From the NCBI RefSeq assembly GCF_014651075.1, contig NZ_BMWE01000003.1, positions 372,001 to 436,000 of the forward strand: a stretch of 64,000 nucleotides of DNA, given 5' to 3'. Shown piece by piece: positions 9,695 to 18,029 of the stretch. How positions within the stretch are numbered: the first letter of the stretch is position 1; each line of letters begins with the position of its first letter. The notes below the pieces were generated by a model. That model was not told where the DNA came from. It ran no database searches and was given only the letters and a program-made list of their open reading frames with translations. A program made the translations under genes and the position numbers. The stretch is from Streptomyces djakartensis (lineage in GTDB: Bacteria > Actinomycetota > Actinomycetes > Streptomycetales > Streptomycetaceae).

Positions 9695-11392
9695 ATGACG
9701 TCCACCGTGCCCAACGCCGTCGAGCACGCAGACGCGCAGCAGCCGCCGATCACCATGTTCGGCCCGGACTTCCCTTACGCCTACGACGACTTCCTTGCCC
9801 ACCCGGCCGGTCTCGGACAGATACCCGCGACCGAGCACGGCGCGGAGGTCGCGGTCATCGGCGGCGGTCTGTCCGGCATCGTCGCCGCGTACGAGCTGAT
9901 GAAGATGGGCCTCAAGCCGGTGGTCTACGAGGCCGACCAGATCGGTGGGCGTCTTCGGACGGTGGGCTTCGACGGCTGCGACGAGTCCCTCACCGCCGAG
10001 ATGGGCGCGATGCGCTTCCCGCCGTCCTCCACCGCCCTCCAGCACTACATCGACCTGGTCGGCCTCGAGACGCGGCCCTTCCCCAACCCCCTGGCGGAAG
10101 CGACCCCGTCGACCGTCGTCGACCTCAAGGGCGAGTCGCACTACGCCGAGACCATCGACGACCTGCCGCAGGTGTACCGGGACGTCGCCGAGGCCTGGAA
10201 CCGCTGCCTGGAGGAGGGCGCCGACTTCTCCGACATGAACCGGGCCCTGCGCGAGCGGGACGTCCCGCGCATCCGTGAGATCTGGTCCAGGCTCGTCGAG
10301 AAGCTCGACAACCAGACCTTCTACGGCTTCCTGTGCGACTCCGAGGCGTTCCGGTCCTTCCGGCACCGCGAGATCTTCGGCCAGGTCGGCTTCGGCACGG
10401 GCGGCTGGGACACCGACTTCCCCAACTCCATCCTGGAGATCCTGCGCGTCGTCTACACCGAGGCCGACGACCACCACCGCGGCATCGTCGGCGGCTCCCA
10501 GCAACTGCCGCTGCGCCTGTGGGAGCGCGAGCCGCAGAAGATCGTCCACTGGGCTCAGGGGACCTCGCTGGCGAGCCTGCACGAGGGCCGCGAGCCCCGC
10601 CCGGCGGTGACCCGCCTGCACCGCACCGCAGGCAACCGGATCACGGTGACGGACGCGCGCGGCGACATCCGCACCTACCGGGCGGCGATCTTCACCGCCC
10701 AGTCCTGGATGCTGCTGTCGAAGATCGACTGCGACGACTCGCTCTTCCCGATCGACCACTGGACCGCCATCGAGCGCACCCACTACATGGAGAGCTCCAA
10801 GCTCTTCGTGCCGGTCGACCGCCCGTTCTGGCTGGACAAGGACGAGGAGACGGGCCGGGACGTCATGTCGATGACGCTCACCGACCGCATGACGCGCGGC
10901 ACCTACCTGCTGGACGACGGCCCGGACAAGCCCGCCGTCATCTGCCTCTCGTACACCTGGTGCGACGACAGCCTCAAGTGGCTGCCGCTGTCGGCGAACG
11001 AGCGGATGGAGGTCATGCTGAAGTCGCTCGGCGAGATCTATCCCAAGGTCGACATCCGCAAGCACATCATCGGCAACCCGGTCACCGTGTCCTGGGAGAA
11101 CGAGCCCTACTTCATGGGCGCGTTCAAGGCCAACCTCCCCGGTCACTACCGCTACCAGCGGCGCCTGTTCACCCACTTCATGCAGGACCGGCTGCCCGAG
11201 GACAAGCGCGGCATCTTCCTCGCCGGCGACGACATCTCCTGGACGGCCGGCTGGGCCGAGGGCGCGATCCAGACCGCCCTCAACGCGGTCTGGGGCGTCA
11301 TGCACCACCTCGGCGGCACGACCGACCCGACCAACCCGGGGCCCGGCGACGTCTACGACGACATCGCACCGGTCGAGCTGCCGGAGGACTAG
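9695..11392 (+). CDS. Flavin monoamine oxidase-family protein (amino-acid 2-monooxygenase-like)
   Basis: A 565-residue FAD enzyme. The Rossmann dinucleotide-binding motif VAVIGGGLSGIVAAYEL lies at about residues 53-68, with the ribose-binding acid E79 in VYEADQIGGR. The C-terminal FAD contact is GIFLAGDDISWTAGWAEGAI. Length and order match bacterial lysine, phenylalanine and tryptophan 2-monooxygenases (DavB, IaaM), which convert an L-amino acid with O2 to the corresponding amide, CO2 and water. Pairing with the amidase immediately upstream supports this over simple amine oxidation. A start at ATG 9695 follows caaggag. The stop overlaps that of the convergent DUF5995 gene by 4 bp (ctag). Confidence 0.82.
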   Translation: MTSTVPNAVEHADAQQPPITMFGPDFPYAYDDFLAHPAGLGQIPATEHGAEVAVIGGGLSGIVAAYELMKMGLKPVVYEADQIGGRLRTVGFDGCDESLTAEMGAMRFPPSSTALQHYIDLVGLETRPFPNPLAEATPSTVVDLKGESHYAETIDDLPQVYRDVAEAWNRCLEEGADFSDMNRALRERDVPRIREIWSRLVEKLDNQTFYGFLCDSEAFRSFRHREIFGQVGFGTGGWDTDFPNSILEILRVVYTEADDHHRGIVGGSQQLPLRLWEREPQKIVHWAQGTSLASLHEGREPRPAVTRLHRTAGNRITVTDARGDIRTYRAAIFTAQSWMLLSKIDCDDSLFPIDHWTAIERTHYMESSKLFVPVDRPFWLDKDEETGRDVMSMTLTDRMTRGTYLLDDGPDKPAVICLSYTWCDDSLKWLPLSANERMEVMLKSLGEIYPKVDIRKHIIGNPVTVSWENEPYFMGAFKANLPGHYRYQRRLFTHFMQDRLPEDKRGIFLAGDDISWTAGWAEGAIQTALNAVWGVMHHLGGTTDPTNPGPGDVYDDIAPVELPED

Positions 11393-12114
11393 GAGAACCG
11401 GCAGCGCGCGGGCGGCGGTTCGGGCAGGGGCGTGAGCAGCATGCGCCCCGCGAAACCCACCGCCGTGTCCAGACGCTCGGTGAACTCGGTCGCGACATCC
11501 GGGAGTTCACTCAGCGCCCACAGGGCCCGGGCCGCCGTCCACGCCGCGTCCCTGGCCCGCTCCAGGCTCCATGAGCCGAGCAGATGGGTCAGCGGATCGG
11601 CGATCTGGAGGAGGTCGGGACCCGGCATCAGGTCTTCGCGGATGCGCTCCTCAAGCGAGACGAGGAGATCGCCCACCGTGTCGAACTCGTCCTCCAGCTC
11701 GGCCGGTGCGCAGCCGAGCGTACGGCAGGTGTCCACGACGGCCAGTGCGAGATCGTGCCCGATGTGCGCGTTGATGCCCGCGAGCGCGAACTGCACCGGC
11801 CGTACGCCCGGATGCCGGCGGAACTGGAACAGCGGCCGCCAGCAGGCGGGGGGAGGCCGCTCGTCCGCGACCCCCTCCACGACGGTCAGGTACCGCTGCG
11901 CGAACCGGACGGACAGCGTGATCGCGGCGCACCGGTCGGCGAACCGCCCGGTGTCCACATGCCGGTCCACCGCCTGGGTCACGGTGAGGTAGACGCGGTT
12001 GAAGACGGCCACGCCGTCCCGGGGATCCAGCGTCGCGTCGAGGGCGCGCATACGGGAGACGACTCCGTCGACCGGAGTGTCCACGGCCGGGGGGACTTGT
12101 TCGCATCGCGGCAT
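11389..12114 (-). CDS. DUF5995-family protein
   Basis: A 241-residue protein starting at the ATG complementary to 12112-12114 (MPRCEQVPPAVDT); an upstream in-frame ATG at 12186 would add 24 Pro/Arg-rich residues. It is mostly helical and soluble, with conserved-looking segments FNRVYLTVTQAVDRHV, GVRPVQFALAGINAHIGHDL and GSWSLERARDAAWTAARALW. The Asn-Ala-His-Ile-Gly-His-Asp pattern and nearby acidic residues suggest a metal-binding helical bundle. DUF5995 proteins are common in actinobacteria without known function. It converges on the flavin monooxygenase gene with a 4-bp overlap. Confidence 0.75.
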   Translation of the reverse strand: MPRCEQVPPAVDTPVDGVVSRMRALDATLDPRDGVAVFNRVYLTVTQAVDRHVDTGRFADRCAAITLSVRFAQRYLTVVEGVADERPPPACWRPLFQFRRHPGVRPVQFALAGINAHIGHDLALAVVDTCRTLGCAPAELEDEFDTVGDLLVSLEERIREDLMPGPDLLQIADPLTHLLGSWSLERARDAAWTAARALWALSELPDVATEFTERLDTAVGFAGRMLLTPLPEPPPARCRFS

Positions 12115-12221
12115 GCGGGCAGCGTCGCAGTTCCGGACCGGCCGGAGAGCCGGCGGGCCCGGTACTTCCCCGAAACGGGGGAACACGGCCCGCCGCGGGG
12201 AGGCGACGGGCGCCCACGCTC

Positions 12222-13601
12222 CTACGATTTGGTGTCGTCGTAGGAGGAGGTGCCCTCGTCCAGCAGCGGGTGCTGCGTCTTGAGGTGGGCCGGTGCGAAG
12301 GCCCGCAGCGCGTGGTAGCCGGTGATGACGACCAGTGTGCCGAGGGCGATACCGCTCAGCGAGAAGGTGTCCGTGAACTTCATGGAGACGTTGCCGACGC
12401 CGATGATGATTCCCGCGGCCGCCGGGACCAGGTTCAGCGGATTGCGCAGATCCACCTCGGCGTTGATCCAGATCTGCGCGCCGAGCAGGCCGATCATGCC
12501 GTACAGGATGACGGTGATGCCACCGAGCACACCGCCCGGGATCGCGGCCACGACCGCGCCGAACTTCGGGCAGACGCCGAAGAGGAGCGCGAAACCGGCG
12601 GCGGCCCAGTAGGCGGCCGTCGAGTAGACGCGGGTCGCGGCCATCACGCCGATGTTCTCGGAGTACGTGGTGTTGGGCGGGCCGCCGACCGCGGTGGACA
12701 GCATCGACCCGACGCCGTCGGCCGCGATCGCGGTGCCGAGCTTGTCGTCCAGTGAGTCACCGGTCATCTCGCCGACCGCCTTCACATGCCCGGCGTTCTC
12801 CGCGACCAGCGCGATGACGACCGGCAGGGCGACCAGGATCGCCGACCACTCGAACGACGGGCCGTGCAGGGCCGGCAGCCCGATCCAGTCGGCCTGGCCG
12901 ACGCCGGAGAGGTCGAGCCGCCAGTGGTCGGTGAGCTCGCCGCTCGCGTCGACCGAGTGGATCTTGCCGAAGACCAGGTCGAAGACCCAGGAGATGCCGT
13001 AACCGAAGACCAGCCCGAGGAAGATCGCGATCCGGGACCAGAACCCGCGCAGGCACACCACGGCGAGACCCGTGAACAGCATCACCAGCAGCGCCGTCCA
13101 CTGGTCCTGCGGCCAGTACGTCGAGGCCGTCACCGGCGCCAGATTGAAGCCGATCAGCATCACCACCGCGCCGGTCACGATGGGCGGCATCGTGGCGTGG
13201 ATGATCCGCGCCCCGAACCGCCGCACGGCGAGCCCCACCAGGAACAGCGCGGCGCCGACGACCAGGACCGCGCCGGTCACCGTGGCGCTGCTGCCGCCCT
13301 GCGCGCGGATGACCGCCGCCACCCCCACGAACGACAGGGAACAGCCCAGGTAGCTGGGGACCCGCCCGCGCGTGGCCAGCAGGAACACGACGGTCGCGAC
13401 GCCCGACATCATGATCGCCAGATTGGGGTCCAGACCCATCAGGACCGGGGCCACGAAGGAGGCGCCGAACATGGCCACCACGTGCTGGGCACCCAGCCCG
13501 GCCGTGCGGGGCCAGGACAGGCGCTCGTCGGGGCGGACCACCGCGCCGGGCGCCGGGGTGCGTCCGTCGCCGTGCAGTTTCCAGCGGACGCCGAGATCCA
13601 T
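12222..13601 (-). CDS. Uracil/xanthine permease (NCS2 family)
   Basis: A 459-residue inner-membrane nucleobase:proton symporter with 12-14 helices. The family hallmarks are the N-terminal QHVVAMFGASFVAPVLMGL, the substrate-binding segment VALVAENAGHVKAVGEMTG with the conserved Glu, and the signature GGPPNTTYSENIGVMAATRV (the NCS2 N-T-T-Y-x-E-N-I-G pattern). The C-terminus is short and hydrophilic. The Asn-Ile-Gly version of the motif favours uracil over xanthine, so the protein is UraA-like. It lies downstream of the MFS gene on the same strand, with a hairpin between them, so it probably has its own promoter. Confidence 0.92.
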   Translation of the reverse strand: MDLGVRWKLHGDGRTPAPGAVVRPDERLSWPRTAGLGAQHVVAMFGASFVAPVLMGLDPNLAIMMSGVATVVFLLATRGRVPSYLGCSLSFVGVAAVIRAQGGSSATVTGAVLVVGAALFLVGLAVRRFGARIIHATMPPIVTGAVVMLIGFNLAPVTASTYWPQDQWTALLVMLFTGLAVVCLRGFWSRIAIFLGLVFGYGISWVFDLVFGKIHSVDASGELTDHWRLDLSGVGQADWIGLPALHGPSFEWSAILVALPVVIALVAENAGHVKAVGEMTGDSLDDKLGTAIAADGVGSMLSTAVGGPPNTTYSENIGVMAATRVYSTAAYWAAAGFALLFGVCPKFGAVVAAIPGGVLGGITVILYGMIGLLGAQIWINAEVDLRNPLNLVPAAAGIIIGVGNVSMKFTDTFSLSGIALGTLVVITGYHALRAFAPAHLKTQHPLLDEGTSSYDDTKS

Positions 13602-13674
13602 GGTGCGGTATCGCTTTCGTCGTGCGTGCGAGTGTCCGGACCATTGTCGGGGTGCCCCCGGAGCGGTGCTGACG

Positions 13675-13695
13675 GGGGCCGCCCCGGCCGGCCCC
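13675..13695 (-). terminator. Possible GC hairpin between the MFS and permease genes
   Basis: The arms ggggccg (13675-13681) and cggcccc (13689-13695) are separated by a 7-nt loop. It lies 9 nt beyond the stop of the upstream minus-strand MFS gene. There is no T-run, so the call is tentative. Confidence 0.35.
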
Positions 13696-13703
13696 GGATC
13701 CGC

Positions 13704-14909
13704 TCAGGTCCGCGGGCCGGAAACGACCGCGTCCGGCCGGCTGATCCTCGCCCGGTCGCCGGCACGCAGCACGCCCGCGAACGCCATCAGGCCGCCGGAC
13801 AGCAGCGTCACCAGGCAGAACGACACCATCAGGCTGGTCGCCTGGGCCAGCATGCCGATCGCGCTCGGCGCGATCAGGCCCGAGGTGTACGTGATGGTCG
13901 CGACACCCGCGATGGCCAGGCTCGGGTTGGAACCGCTGCGCCCCGCGGCCGCGAAGCACAGCGGCACGACGACGGCGATGCCCAACCCCGTCAGCGCGAA
14001 CCCGGTCATCGCCACCGCCGGTTGCTCCGCGACGACGATCAGCAGCCCGCCGAGGACGGCGAGCACCCCGCCGGTCCGCACGGTCCGCACGGCACCGAAG
14101 CGGTCCACGACCCGGTCCCCGGCGATCCGGGCGACGGCCATGGTGAGGGTGAAGCCCGTCGTGCACGCCGCGGCGAGACCGGCCGAGGTCTCGAGCTGCT
14201 CGCGCAGGTACACGGCCGACCAGTCCAGGCTCGCGCCCTCGGCGAACACCGCGCAGAATCCGATCGCGCCGATGACCAGCGCCGACCGGGGCGGCAGCGC
14301 GAACCTCGGCGGCGGCTCCTCGTCCTCGGCGGGCTGCAGGTCGAGCACCCACTGGCAGGACAGAACACCGGACAAGGTGAGGACCGCGGCGGCCAGCACG
14401 TGGTGCAGCCGGGCGTCCGATCCGAGGTGCGCGGCGAGCGTGCCGGCGGCCGAACCGACCAGGGCCCCGACGCTCCACATGCCGTGCAGCCCGGACATGA
14501 TCGACCGGCCGAGGCGGTTCTCGACCTCGACACCGAGGGCGTTCATCGCCACGTCCGCCATGCCCGCCGTCGCGCCGTAGGTGAACAGGGCCAGGCAGAG
14601 GGCGAGGAGGTTCGGGGCGAGGGACGGCAGGACCAGCGACATCGTCCACAGGGCGATCAGCCCGCGCAGTGCGTTACGGGCCCCGAAACGGTGGCTGACG
14701 CTGCCCGCCAGCGGCATGGCGACGGACGCGCCCAGCGCGGGGAAGGCCAGGGCGATCCCCAACTGCCCCGCGCTGACACCCGCGTGATCCTGGATCCACG
14801 GCACACGCGTGGCGAAGGAGCCGGTCACGGCGCCGTGCACGGCGAAGACGGCGGCCACGGCGTACCGCGACCGCCTCACCTCGCGCAGTTCGTCGAGCAC
14901 GTTGCCCAT
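13704..14909 (-). CDS. MFS transporter divergent from a ROK regulator
   Basis: A 401-residue, 12-helix MFS permease starting at the ATG complementary to 14907-14909 (MGNVLDELREVRRS), preceded by a Gly-rich ribosome-binding site. In-frame sequence upstream to 15053 is not conserved in character and runs through the operator. Visible segments include RVPWIQDHAGVSAGQLGIAL in the helix 1-2 region and SVSHRFGARNALRG between helices 2 and 3. The substrate is unknown. Divergence from a ROK-family regulator around a strong palindrome at 14964-14984 suggests a sugar or sugar-derivative transporter under that regulator; this is inference. Confidence 0.85.
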   Translation of the reverse strand: MGNVLDELREVRRSRYAVAAVFAVHGAVTGSFATRVPWIQDHAGVSAGQLGIALAFPALGASVAMPLAGSVSHRFGARNALRGLIALWTMSLVLPSLAPNLLALCLALFTYGATAGMADVAMNALGVEVENRLGRSIMSGLHGMWSVGALVGSAAGTLAAHLGSDARLHHVLAAAVLTLSGVLSCQWVLDLQPAEDEEPPPRFALPPRSALVIGAIGFCAVFAEGASLDWSAVYLREQLETSAGLAAACTTGFTLTMAVARIAGDRVVDRFGAVRTVRTGGVLAVLGGLLIVVAEQPAVAMTGFALTGLGIAVVVPLCFAAAGRSGSNPSLAIAGVATITYTSGLIAPSAIGMLAQATSLMVSFCLVTLLSGGLMAFAGVLRAGDRARISRPDAVVSGPRT

Positions 14910-14963
14910 TCTGCGGCCCCCCTCCAGGTCTTCGCCGCCGCGCTCACCGCAGCGGGCGTAAAC

Positions 14964-14984
14964 TATCAGGAACCCTGCCTGATA
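14964..14984. promoter_or_regulatory. Perfect inverted repeat in the MFS/ROK intergenic region (probable ROK operator)
   Basis: TATCAGG (14964-14970), a 7-nt spacer, and CCTGATA (14978-14984) form a perfect interrupted palindrome. It sits between the MFS start at 14909 and the ROK start at 15044. Its A/T-rich half-sites stand out in GC-rich surroundings, and it is placed to control both genes. Confidence 0.7.
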
Positions 14985-15043
14985 ATAAGAGGGTCTTCCG
15001 GCGGGCCGCGGCCGACGGGCTCGCCGTCTGGAAGGATTCCGGC

Positions 15044-16291
15044 ATGCCCGCATCCCCGAGCACCGCCCGGGCCATCAACGACCGGCTCGCCCTGCGTCTG
15101 CTCCAGCAGGAGGGCCCGCTGACGGCAGGGCGGTTGAAGCAGCTGACCGGCCTCTCCCGGCCGACCGTCGCCGACCTCGTCGAGCGCCTCGCCGCCGCCG
15201 GCCTGATCGCGGTGGTGGGTGAGGCGGGGGAGCGGCGGCGCGGACCCAACGCCAAGGTGTACGGCATCGTCGCCGACCGGGCGCACCTGGCCGCGCTGGA
15301 CGTGCGCACCGAGGGCGTCGCCGTGACCGTCGCCGATCTGGTGGGCCGGGTGCTGGCCGAGGCGTCCGTGCCGATCGGCGGTGACACGGGGACGGGGCCC
15401 GCCGTGGAGCAGGCGGTCGCACTGGTCGAGCGCGTGGTGAAGGAAGCCGGCGCCGACCGGCTGCACACCGTCGGGATCGGGGCCCCCGGCCTGATCGACC
15501 CGGCGGGCGGCGAACTGCGCGACTCCTCCGGGCTGCCCGAGTGGCACCGCCGGCTCGTCGCCGCCCTCCAGGAGCGCCTGCCCGAGGCCCGGGTCGGCGT
15601 CGAGAACGAGACCAACCTCGCGGCACTCGCGGAGCAGCGCGACGGGGCGGCGCGGGACCGGGACACCTTCGTGCTGCTGTGGCTGGGGCACGGCACGGGC
15701 GCGGCGGTGGTCCTCGACGGCGCCCTGCGCCGCGGGGCTTCGGGCGGCACCGGCGAGATCGGCTTCCTGCCGGTGCCGGGCGCGGCCGCGCTGCCGTCCT
15801 CGACGGACTGCGAGGGCGGGTTCCACGCGCTGGCCTCCTCGGCTGCCGTGGTGAAGCTGGCGGCGTTGTGCGGCGTGCCGGTGGCCGCGGAGGAGGAACC
15901 GTCGCTGGTGGGGGTGGTGCGGGCGGCGACTTGTGCGGTGCGGTCGGCGGTGGGGCTGGTGGGGGAGGGGGCGAGCCATACCGTTGAGGCCGGCTCCGCC
16001 GCTCGGTTCCTCGACGCCCTGGCCGACCGTGTCGCCGTGGGTGTCGCCGCGGTCGTGGCGATCCTGGACCCCGGGTGCGTGGTGCTCGGCGGCGAGGTGG
16101 GCCAGGCCGGCGGCGAGGAACTCGCGGGGCGTGTGCAGCGGCGCGTCGCCCGGATGACACCGCTGGCCACGGAGGTGCGGACGACCGCACTGGGTGGCGG
16201 CGCGGTCCTGCGCGGCGCCCTCCTCACCGCCCGCGATCGCGCCCAGCAGGAACTCTTCGCGCTTGGGGAACGGCCCGTTCCGGGGTGGTAG
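15044..16291 (+). CDS. ROK-family transcriptional regulator
   Basis: A 415-residue regulator. Residues about 8-60 form a winged helix (AINDRLALRLLQQEGPLTAG, LTGLSRPTVADLVERLAAAG). The ROK kinase-fold follows, with phosphate and sugar loops GIGAPGLIDP, ENETNLAAL and GTGAAVVLDGALRRG. Two features differ from canonical sugar-binding ROK proteins: the zinc-binding Cys-x-Cys-G-x-x-G-C motif is absent (only DCEGGF is present), and the usual GEIGH is GEIGF here. It probably still dimerises and binds DNA but may recognise a different ligand. It is divergent from an MFS gene, with a palindrome between them. Confidence 0.87.
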   Translation: MPASPSTARAINDRLALRLLQQEGPLTAGRLKQLTGLSRPTVADLVERLAAAGLIAVVGEAGERRRGPNAKVYGIVADRAHLAALDVRTEGVAVTVADLVGRVLAEASVPIGGDTGTGPAVEQAVALVERVVKEAGADRLHTVGIGAPGLIDPAGGELRDSSGLPEWHRRLVAALQERLPEARVGVENETNLAALAEQRDGAARDRDTFVLLWLGHGTGAAVVLDGALRRGASGGTGEIGFLPVPGAAALPSSTDCEGGFHALASSAAVVKLAALCGVPVAAEEEPSLVGVVRAATCAVRSAVGLVGEGASHTVEAGSAARFLDALADRVAVGVAAVVAILDPGCVVLGGEVGQAGGEELAGRVQRRVARMTPLATEVRTTALGGGAVLRGALLTARDRAQQELFALGERPVPGW

Positions 16292-16354
16292 GGCCCGACG
16301 GCGGGCAAGGGCCGTCGTCACCGCCGCCGGGCCGGTCTGTGCGGATGTGCGTCG

Positions 16355-16384
16355 ACCCTAGAAAGGACTAGACCAGAGCGTCAA
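16355..16384 (-). promoter_or_regulatory. Orphan chitinase-type promoter with DasR-like operator
   Basis: On the minus strand, TTGACG (complement of 16379-16384) and TAGGGT (complement of 16355-16360) are 18 bp apart. The spacer contains TGGTCTAGTCCT (16364-16375), identical to the 12-mer inside the chitinase promoter at 31052-31063; the identity extends to 13 bp. The promoter points left into the 3' end of the plus-strand ROK gene, and no minus-strand gene follows. It may be the remnant of a deleted chitinase gene or may drive an antisense transcript. Confidence 0.55.
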
Positions 16385-16510
16385 TAGGTGTGCCTCTGAC
16401 AGCGGTTGGGCCGCCCTGTCGCACTGCGGAAGGGCGGTGCCACGGTCTGTGAGGCACCCCACATTCTTAACGTCGATCAGACGTGGCACACTGGCCATGT
16501 ATCAGCAGCA

Positions 16511-16637
16511 GCGCACTCCGGGGTCGGTGAAAGTCCGAACCGGCGGTTAAAGTCCGCGACCCGGCCGCCTCCAGTGGCCGGTTGACCAGGTGAAATTCCT
16601 GGACCGACGGTTAAAGTCCGGATGGGAGGCAGTGCGC
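16511..16637 (+). ncRNA. FMN riboswitch (RFN element)
   Basis: The P1 stem is gcgcact (16511-16517) pairing with agtgcgc (16631-16637). The conserved RFN core is present: ggggtcggtgaaagtccgaa near the 5' side, the repeated ggcggttaaagtccgcgac and gacggttaaagtccggatgg segments, and ggtgaaattcc between them. The element binds FMN and lowers expression of riboflavin genes. The expression platform lies before the ribE start: arms gtggac (16668-16673) and gtccac (16688-16693) enclose a perfect cgtcc/ggacg inner stem, a good terminator or sequestering hairpin. Confidence 0.97.
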
Positions 16638-16782
16638 GGCGAGCGGGCATCCGTGCGCGCCGCCGAAGTGGACCGTCCTCGGACGAAGTCCACCGGCGTC
16701 GTCCCCGGTGTTCCTGCTCGTACCTTCTGTCGTCATCGACAGCCCCGGAGTCCGTGCCCGAAGAGGCAGGAGGACCCGGGAA

Positions 16783-17391
16783 GTGTTCACCGGAATCGTC
16801 GAAGAGCTGGGCGAGGTCACCGCCGTCGAGACCCTCGACGACGCCTGTCGCTTCCGCCTGCGGGGCCCCGTCGTCACCCAGGGTGCCAAGCACGGCGACT
16901 CCATCGCCGTCAACGGCGTCTGCCTCACGGTCGTCGACCACGAGGGCGACGAGTTCACCGCCGACGTGATGGCCGAGACGCTGCACCGCTCCAGCCTCGG
17001 CGCTCTGAAGGCCGGCTCCCGCGTCAACCTCGAACGCCCCATGGCCGTCGGCGAACGCCTCGGCGGGCACATCGTGCAGGGCCATGTGGACGGCACCGGC
17101 GAGATCCTGGAGCGCAAGCCGTCCGAGAACTGGGAGATCGTGAAGATCTCCCTCCCCGCGGACCTCACCCGGTACGTGGTCGAGAAGGGCTCCATCACCG
17201 TCGACGGCATCAGCCTCACGGTCGTCGACGCCGGCCCCGACCACTTCACCGTGAGCCTCATCCCCACCACCCTCGACCTGACCACGCTCGGCCACAAGCA
17301 GCCCGGCGACCCGGTCAACCTCGAGGTGGACGTCATCGCCAAGTACGTCGAGCGGATGCTGGGCGACCGCACGCTGGGGGCGGCCGAGTGA
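16783..17391 (+). CDS. ribE: Riboflavin synthase alpha subunit
   Basis: A 202-residue enzyme catalysing dismutation of two 6,7-dimethyl-8-ribityllumazines to riboflavin and the pyrimidine diaminouracil product. Two homologous lumazine-binding domains are visible. Each has the GHIVQGHVDGTG-type or SIAVNGVCLTVV-type repeat, namely DSIAVNGVCLTVVDHEGD in the first and GSITVDGISLTVVDAG in the second. The start is GTG 16783 (VFTGIVEELG), with cagggagga-like sequence just upstream; an in-frame ATG at 16708 lies in the riboswitch expression platform. It is the first gene of the FMN-controlled operon and its stop overlaps ribM by 4 nt. Confidence 0.96.
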   Translation: MFTGIVEELGEVTAVETLDDACRFRLRGPVVTQGAKHGDSIAVNGVCLTVVDHEGDEFTADVMAETLHRSSLGALKAGSRVNLERPMAVGERLGGHIVQGHVDGTGEILERKPSENWEIVKISLPADLTRYVVEKGSITVDGISLTVVDAGPDHFTVSLIPTTLDLTTLGHKQPGDPVNLEVDVIAKYVERMLGDRTLGAAE

Positions 17392-18029
17392 ACTCGCTGA
17401 ACTCCGAGGCGTTCGTCCTCTTCGGCCAGCACATCCTCTGGTCCGACATGGTCGGCAACCTCTTCGGCCTGGCCGCCCTCGCCCTGGGCTGGCGGCGCTC
17501 CATCTGGACCTGGCCCGTGCAGTTCCTGGCCGGCCTCATCCTCTTCGGGGCCTTCTTCGGGCATCTGACCGGCAGCGCGGGCAAGCAGGCCGTCGTCATG
17601 CTCGTGGCCCTCTACGGCTGGTGGCAGTGGCAGCGCGGCAAGAGGGAGGGGGACGACGGCCACATCGCCGTACGGTTCGCCACCTGGCGTGAGCGCGCGG
17701 TGATGGCCGCGGCGGCCGCCGCCGGCACCGTCGCGGTGGCGCTGCTCTTCAAGGCGTACCCCACGCTGTCCTGGGACCCCTGGCCCGACGCCTACATCTT
17801 CGTCGGCACCATCGTCGCCATGTACGCCCAGGCCCGCGGCATGGTCGAGTTCTGGTTCGCCTGGCTCCTCGTCGACCTCGTCGGCGTCCCCCTCAACTTC
17901 GCCAACGGCTACGCCTTCTCCGGCTTCGTCTACGTCATCTACGGCGCGCTCGTCCTGTGGGGCCTGCGCGACTGGTGGCTGCGCTCCCGCGCGGCAGCCC
18001 AGCCCACTCTGGAAGGAGCGCCGGCATGA
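17388..18029 (+). CDS. ribM: RibM/PnuX riboflavin transporter (PnuC-like)
   Basis: A 213-residue membrane protein with about seven helices, starting at GTG 17388 with a GTGA overlap with ribE. The PnuC-family segments are [40 protein letters not shown] and ALYGWWQW, and near the C-terminus [22 protein letters not shown]. Family PnuC proteins carry nicotinamide riboside. Homologues inside actinobacterial rib operons (RibM of Streptomyces davawensis and Corynebacterium) are facilitators for riboflavin and roseoflavin. Position between ribE and ribBA under an FMN riboswitch makes riboflavin the likely substrate here. Confidence 0.9.
   Translation: MNSLNSEAFVLFGQHILWSDMVGNLFGLAALALGWRRSIWTWPVQFLAGLILFGAFFGHLTGSAGKQAVVMLVALYGWWQWQRGKREGDDGHIAVRFATWRERAVMAAAAAAGTVAVALLFKAYPTLSWDPWPDAYIFVGTIVAMYAQARGMVEFWFAWLLVDLVGVPLNFANGYAFSGFVYVIYGALVLWGLRDWWLRSRAAAQPTLEGAPA

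Noticed and set aside
12786-15122. A 778-codon plus-strand frame opposite the nucleobase permease and MFS genes
   Set aside because: The protein is a compositional artefact rich in Arg, Gly, His and Gln with no domains; both minus-strand genes have normal membrane-protein sequences.
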